Shown: piece by piece, positions 30,206 through 35,008 of the stretch | Layout: each line of letters starts with the position of its first letter | Position numbering within the stretch: position 1 is the first letter of the stretch | Origin: Haplomitrium mnioides | Lineage: Eukaryota > Marchantiophyta > Haplomitriopsida > Calobryales | Direction: 5' to 3' | Length of the DNA: 35,008 nucleotides | Assembly: GCA_049999725.1 (NCBI GenBank) | Contig: JBNGIS010015823.1 | Location: 1 to 35,008, forward strand | The notes under the pieces: model-generated | Told to the model about the DNA's origin: nothing | The model's database searches: none | The model's input: the letters and a program-made list of their open reading frames with translations, nothing else | Program-made: the position numbers and the translations under genes

Positions 30206-31000
30206 ATGAAAGAAAGAACAAAACTTGCAAACCATCAAAGAAAATGTTATCCTGATGGTCAAAAGTACTTCGAAATTGTCAATAATAAAATGGTTCAAAA
30301 GAAAACTGCTATTTCTCACTGGCTTTCACCACCAAAAACCATTAATAAAGATTGTTTGATGGGCGTGCATGTTGTTAGTGCTTTAATATTCAATCATGCT
30401 CTTTCTTCGAGCGTCTTCTTAGCGTACAAAAACTTGAGAAGTGATTCTAATTTGACAATTATTGTGCTTAACAAAATATTACGTGACTTTGAAGGGTCGT
30501 TGCCTCCAACTTTGTATCATCAATTGGACAACACGACACGAGAGAATAAGAATTCTATCATATTTTGATATCTTAGTCTTTTTGCTAAGAATGTTTTGTG
30601 AAAAATCAAGGTGGGATTTCTCATGGTTGGCCATACTCATGATCAAATTGATCAAATATTTAGTTGATTCTTGAAACATTTGAAACATGTCAAAGCTTTC
30701 ATGATTACAAGTCTTGGCAAGGCAGTTCAATTATTCTATAATCCTAAACCTCAGGTAACTCTTTTGTTGGAAACTTCAGATTTCAAAATGTTTCTGCAGC
30801 AACATCCCTCTCTTGTTCAAAGAATGCATAATATTACCTTTAATCAATAATTCAAGTTCCAATTGAATGATTCCTAGGCAAAGATTTGGAGCAAACAATT
30901 TTCAACAGATGAAATGTGGTTACTTGCGGATGGTATTTGTCAACTCAAGTGCTTACTTGAAGTGGATAGAGAAATTTTGACCATGTCTATGCGCGCATAA
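30206..31000 (+). pseudogene. DUF7869-like (transposase-like) gene remnant
   Basis: The frame from 30206 encodes TAISHWLSPPKTINKDCLMG, then SNLTIIVLNKILRDF and LPPTLYHQLDNTTRENKN (about 30506-30553). After a frame change it reads GFLMVGHTHDQIDQIFS (30614-30664), a TGA at 30665-30667, then FLKHLKHV and on to STDEMWLLADG and the stop TAA at 30998-31000. The pair 'LDN..RENKN' and 'VGHTH..IDQ.FSR' is the signature of the family I recall as DUF7869, found in many eukaryotes often in repeat contexts. I infer an RNase H-like, transposase-type role from that context, which is not proven. The N-terminal part is missing or upstream. The TGA stands where the family has Arg, consistent with CGA to TGA. 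Confidence 0.65.
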
Positions 31001-31335
31001 AGTTTGTGCAATCAAACATATTTCAAAATATTTTCTTATAACATGTATTTCAAATTTTGGGCTTCAAATTGTAATCAATGATAAATGGAATTTTTTGGTG
31101 AAAACTTATTATAATTTTTATACTTTTCATCAAATTCAAGTTTTCGAATATTTTCATAAAAACTAATAATATTGTTGGATTTTGCATAATGAAATTGACT
31201 ATCACGCTTATTGAAACGGCCAAAAACTAACCTCAAAAACTCATGTACTTTTTGTTTTTAGAAAATAACGTTGATTTTTATGTTTTTTGAGCTCAAAAAT
31301 CACAATTTTCCAAAAACAAAATAGTTCCGGTTTTG
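31001..31335. other. AT-rich block after the DUF7869-like gene, no gene seen
   Basis: AT-rich DNA with no useful frame. It ends at the third AGTAGC motif (31336-31366), in the same arrangement as 1080-1450 and 29400-29794. Confidence 0.45.
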
Positions 31336-31366
31336 AGTAGCCTGTTTTTGGTTCAAAGTAGCAGCT
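31336..31366 (+). repeat. AGTAGC motif, copy 3
   Basis: AGTAGCCTGTTTTTGGTTCA followed by AAGTAGCAGCT, the most diverged of the three copies (GCGG has changed in both halves). After it the sequence character changes to less AT-rich, A-rich non-coding DNA. Confidence 0.5.
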
Positions 31367-31640
31367 ATTCCTCACTGAAAATGATACCAGGCAGCTGAAT
31401 GCCTATTGGGTTGGGACATGGATCTAAGTGTACAACCAAGATTATGTCAACAATATAATGACGGGGGCAGTTATGAACTACGAAACACAAAAAAAATCCT
31501 ATTGTATAAAGTATGTCAGGCAGCTGCAAGAGACTAGCAAAAGAGCAAGACCAAGGGATAGAAACATAGACCATCCAATAAACAAACAAGACAAGATAAT
31601 GACCATGAATTGTGAAGAGGGGCTCTAGCAAATCAGAGGA

Positions 31641-31925
31641 CTTGGGCGGCGGCAATAGATCAGTAACCAAAACAAAGACCTAGGGGTAATGACAAGGATT
31701 GGGTAGTATGAAACAAAGGAGCAATCGTAAACAACAAATTACAAAAGGTAGCTTTTATAGCAGTTGGTTTGGGTGGCGATAGAGGATCGAACAAAAGGAC
31801 CTTGTCCGAGGGTAATAACAAGGACTGAACAATAACAAAATGAAAGGAACTATATATACAAAACACAAAACACACTCAAACGGTTCACGGGGTTTGGGCG
31901 GTGGCAAGGGACTAGACACTAGAGG
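31641..31925. repeat. Degenerate ~125-bp tandem repeat, about three units
   Basis: Landmark TTGGGCGGCGGCAA or a variant starts near 31641, 31768 and 31893, that is 127 and 125 bp apart. Between them are recurring GGTAATGACAAGGATTG / GGTAATAACAAGGACTG blocks and ACAAA-rich parts. I see no gene. Confidence 0.75.
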
Positions 31926-34900
31926 GTTTTGGGGGCAAACTGATGAACCACTTGATTCTTAAAGTAGAACTTACTCTACTACAGTATGAGGTACAAAGTC
32001 TTAAACATCAGATTAAAATCCATGTTCCAAAACTAAACAATGCAACTAGATCAAGTGTTTTCTTTACACAAAGAGGAATCTATAAACTACAAAATGAGAA
32101 TGAGGAGGGCCAATAGGAACCTCATGACATAGATGGGAAAAGTGCTACAAAATGAACAAGTTACAAAGGAGAAGTGTACAAACACAAAGAGGTGGGCAAG
32201 AAGCTTCAAGCTTAATAGGTGGATGACATTGCACAAAGAGGAATTTTACAGAAAGTGACTACCAAGGGATGTTGCTAGAAGAGATATACAAAAATCCAAA
32301 GTACTTTAATGGATCATGGCTATAGAGTGAAGGGACAACGTGATGACTAGTGGAGGTTGACATGAACATGTGGGAGAGGGAGAACTACGATGATAACTCC
32401 AATGTACTTCCAAACTTTTGGGTATCACAATTTGAGATATTTGATGAAGTGTAAAATTAGATAGTCTCACAACAAGTCAAAGACATTCATAACAAAAATA
32501 ACCATAAGATATTGAATAAGATCTCAACTTTATTCAAGGTAATTTAGATCAAACTAGCAAGAGACCAAGCCATAACAATACCAAGATAATCTTTGATTCC
32601 ACAACCACCGTATGGACATCACTTCTACCATCTTAAACGTAGCACACCATGTCTAAAGAGTAACAACTTAGAAATCCTACTCTTAGTGTGTGCAACTTAG
32701 ACTAATAACATAATACTTAACATAGTCTATGCAGAAAAATTCACCAGAATAGACGATGCACAAAGGCAAGAAGTGGACATTTCTTTAAGATTTAGTCTCA
32801 TGTTGTCTCCTCTTGCCACGATTACAAAGTACACACACCTTACATAAAACAACATACATGTAAACAACACCACAAGTCATACTCATTTTTCTATTTGTAG
32901 TATTCTATTTCTGAGCCTCAATGTAAGTTAGACAAAGTTAGTATACTTTGCAATCACATGAAAGATGGGAGACTACTCAATAGCTCAATGGATACGAATA
33001 GAATTATATTTAGCAATAAACCATAATGTGTCTATAGACAAAACAAAACAAGTCACAAGCACAATTGTTGCACTTAACAAATTGCTTACTTAGAGAGTTC
33101 ACATTTGGGACAGCTTCTCCAATCTTTGATGATGATTTTTGATGGCGCAAACCCTCCAAATACCTAATTACATGAGGTTGTTGTTTCAAGATATTGCGTG
33201 TGTCAAGGGGGGATATAGGGGGAGGAATCCTTGATGCTTGGTACTTGGTAGCTTCTTTGTATTTTCTTTGTAGTATAACAGTGAGTGTCAGGATGAGATG
33301 AGAGAGATAGATCGAGTCCAAATGGAAGTTCTATTGGTAGGTACATGGATATTTTTTTCTTTGGTTTGTACACAATGCTAAACTTTGAGTTTTTCAAGAA
33401 GGATTAATGTCAAATATTGGTTTCAAGCTACTAAAACATTTTGTCAATTAATAAATTGCTATTCCATCTAGACATCTTTGTGATTCCGTAGTGCAAGAGA
33501 CATCAACTACCTTATCACAAATCGTGACAACTTGGCTCGTGGTAGGATGAGTCTTGGGTTGTGTGAATCTGCGATGTAATAGGAATTGACAAGGAGGAAT
33601 CCATGATTACGTGAATAGATCCAAAGGTGATTTACATTCCCTACACATTTTCAAAGTCTATTAATCAAATCAATTAGCACGCTTTGTGCAATTCCACAGT
33701 GGAAAAATGATCTAGTAGAGGCGTAAATGGTTGTTTTTTTTGTATTTTTTGATTTGATGTACTCCATACAACTTATCAAAAAGTAGGGACTACAAATACT
33801 CAAATAATGGGCTATGTCTTAAAATCAGGCAATGAAGTGCTACAGGTTGATAATAGTTCTTATAGTAAAAGTTTTATAGCTACAAAGCTAATGAAGTTTC
33901 AAGTATGACTTTGTGGACTATCAAGCAACCAAGAAATGCTAAGGATCAAGTATAGAATCTAAGGGAGCTTTGGGTATGACTATTTAGGTTTTTGGACGAA
34001 CAAGATGCTAATATTTGGGATGAAATCTAAGGATACATTGGGTCAGACTATACAAGTTATTGGACATCCATGTAATAATACTGTCATGAGGGGTATCTAG
34101 TAAAACTTTGGGTCTAACTGTTTGGTACGATTTGTCTTGTGCTTTTCAGACGCGATAGTCAAGCTACCCCATTGAAGATAATGTCCAGCAATGAGAACGG
34201 ACTAGTTACAAGGGATGGACCTACGGTTAATATTCTAGACTAGTAGCTAAAGGATCTTGCCAATGAGTAACAACTACCAATTTACAACATCACTTGGAGT
34301 CAGGATTTTGGGAGGTCACTCATGTTGGTTAAAAGATAGATATCCTAAGGGTTATCTGAAGAATTTTTAGACATAAGAGGCCAATAACTAAACTATATCC
34401 AATAGAGGAATGAGCATCTAAACTTTGGATGGGCTGGTATGTGTCCAATACTAGAAATCAAGAAATGAACCGATACTTTAGCAACTAACCAAAACTAACA
34501 AACTATATGCTATCATTTCTTTGAGAACTGAATTATGAATTGAATGGGATGCTAACCAAGGAATTATGTTCCAACTACTTGGATGGAATCTTGATTTCCT
34601 TGCAAGGATGGGACAACTAGCTACTTACTTCTATAACTAACAAGATGTACTGCAAGTTGAGCTATGCACTATAATAAATCCAACAAAGATAGAACAACAC
34701 AAGAAATGACAAATCTACACATTCAGACAATAAAGGAAGTGCAAACTATAGAGGCAGATCTTATCACTTTATAGACGATCAAAAATATTCAATGATATAT
34801 TACGATTCTTTTGAGCCAATTCTTAATAGCACATTTTTTCCCCACTTGATCTTCTTTTTCATAATTTCTGCCTTATCATTCCATCTTCGTGTTTCTTCAG

Positions 34901-34968
34901 GCAGACCAACTTGTCTAACTTAGCATCTATATTTTTGTTGAATCTTATTTCCTCCATCTTCTATTTAG

Positions 34969-34969
<1 letters not shown>
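31926..34969. other. About 3 kb with no gene seen
   Basis: The longest frame is 103 codons (33010-33321, minus), without a recognisable motif. A block GTCAAGCTACCCCATTGAA near 34159 matches 17986 and suggests an old dispersed repeat. Confidence 0.4.

Positions 34970-35008
<39 letters not shown>
34970..35008. repeat. (CT)n microsatellite at window end
   Basis: Uninterrupted CT dinucleotides from 34970 to the last base; it may continue beyond the window. Confidence 0.97.

Noticed and set aside
18240-31366. Endogenous giant-virus or other viral insertion
   Set aside because: A methyltransferase with a ParB-like domain could suggest virus origin, but I see introns with GT..AG ends, a plant-like TATA and AATAAA, and no capsid, polymerase or packaging gene.
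33010-33321. 103-codon minus-strand frame
   Set aside because: No recognisable domain, no homologous partner in the window, and length within chance range for this composition.
1-35008. tRNA, rRNA, riboswitch or bacterial-style promoter and terminator
   Set aside because: I looked for conserved tRNA arms and rRNA core words on both strands and found none that convinced me.

Overview
The window looks like repeat-rich nuclear DNA of a land plant with a large genome. The reasons are AT-rich spacers, long minisatellites, a decayed Ty3/gypsy element of plant type and spliceosomal introns (GT..AG). I see no bacterial-style operon, rRNA or tRNA gene. The gypsy integrase and protease wording reminds me of elements from non-flowering plants, but I cannot name the species. 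No intact host gene is visible; every coding segment is part of a broken mobile or element-like gene.

Layout. (1) 1-1450: 3' end of a first copy (A) of an unusual gene, followed by a 37-bp palindromic tandem array and an AT-rich tail. (2) 1464-3620: a ~45-bp minisatellite. (3) 3632-6023: two 125-135-bp direct repeats around a 2.1-kb non-coding interior. (4) about 6139-17310: a decayed minus-strand Ty3/gypsy retrotransposon with LTR pieces, integrase, protease and gag. Reverse transcriptase is not visible, and an unrelated 2.9-kb segment (8745-11650) with a 26-bp minisatellite sits where it should be. (5) 18240-23140 (minus) and 24870-29335 (plus): two more copies (B and C) of the same gene head to head, as a divergent inverted repeat. 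The spacer between them contains a 100-N assembly gap. (6) 30206-31000: a broken gene of the family I recall as DUF7869, transposase-like. (7) 31336-35008: tandem repeats and featureless DNA, ending in a (CT)n microsatellite.

The most interesting content is the repeated gene. Comparing copies A, B and C gives four phase-compatible exons, a TATA box about 180 bp before the ATG, and a conserved AATAAA. The deduced protein has an unrecognised N-terminal domain, a low-complexity Lys/Glu/Ser/Pro linker, a ParB-like domain and a C-terminal class-beta DNA amino-methyltransferase (motif IV before motif I). Fusions of this kind are familiar from phage and bacteria but not to me from plants. Introns 1 and 2 carry arrays of ~24-bp units, and the 3' flank of copy A has 37-bp units. 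All share an imperfect palindrome close to GTCCATGCGCGCATGGAC, which also occurs singly around the copies and over the stop codon of the DUF7869-like gene.

My working model is a family of multi-gene plant mobile elements encoding a ParB/methyltransferase protein and possibly a DUF7869 protein, with palindromic arrays that the ParB-like domain might bind. All three copies here are dead, with stops, frameshifts, lost splice sites and a deletion. The model rests on homology I recognise by eye and on copy-to-copy comparison inside the window.
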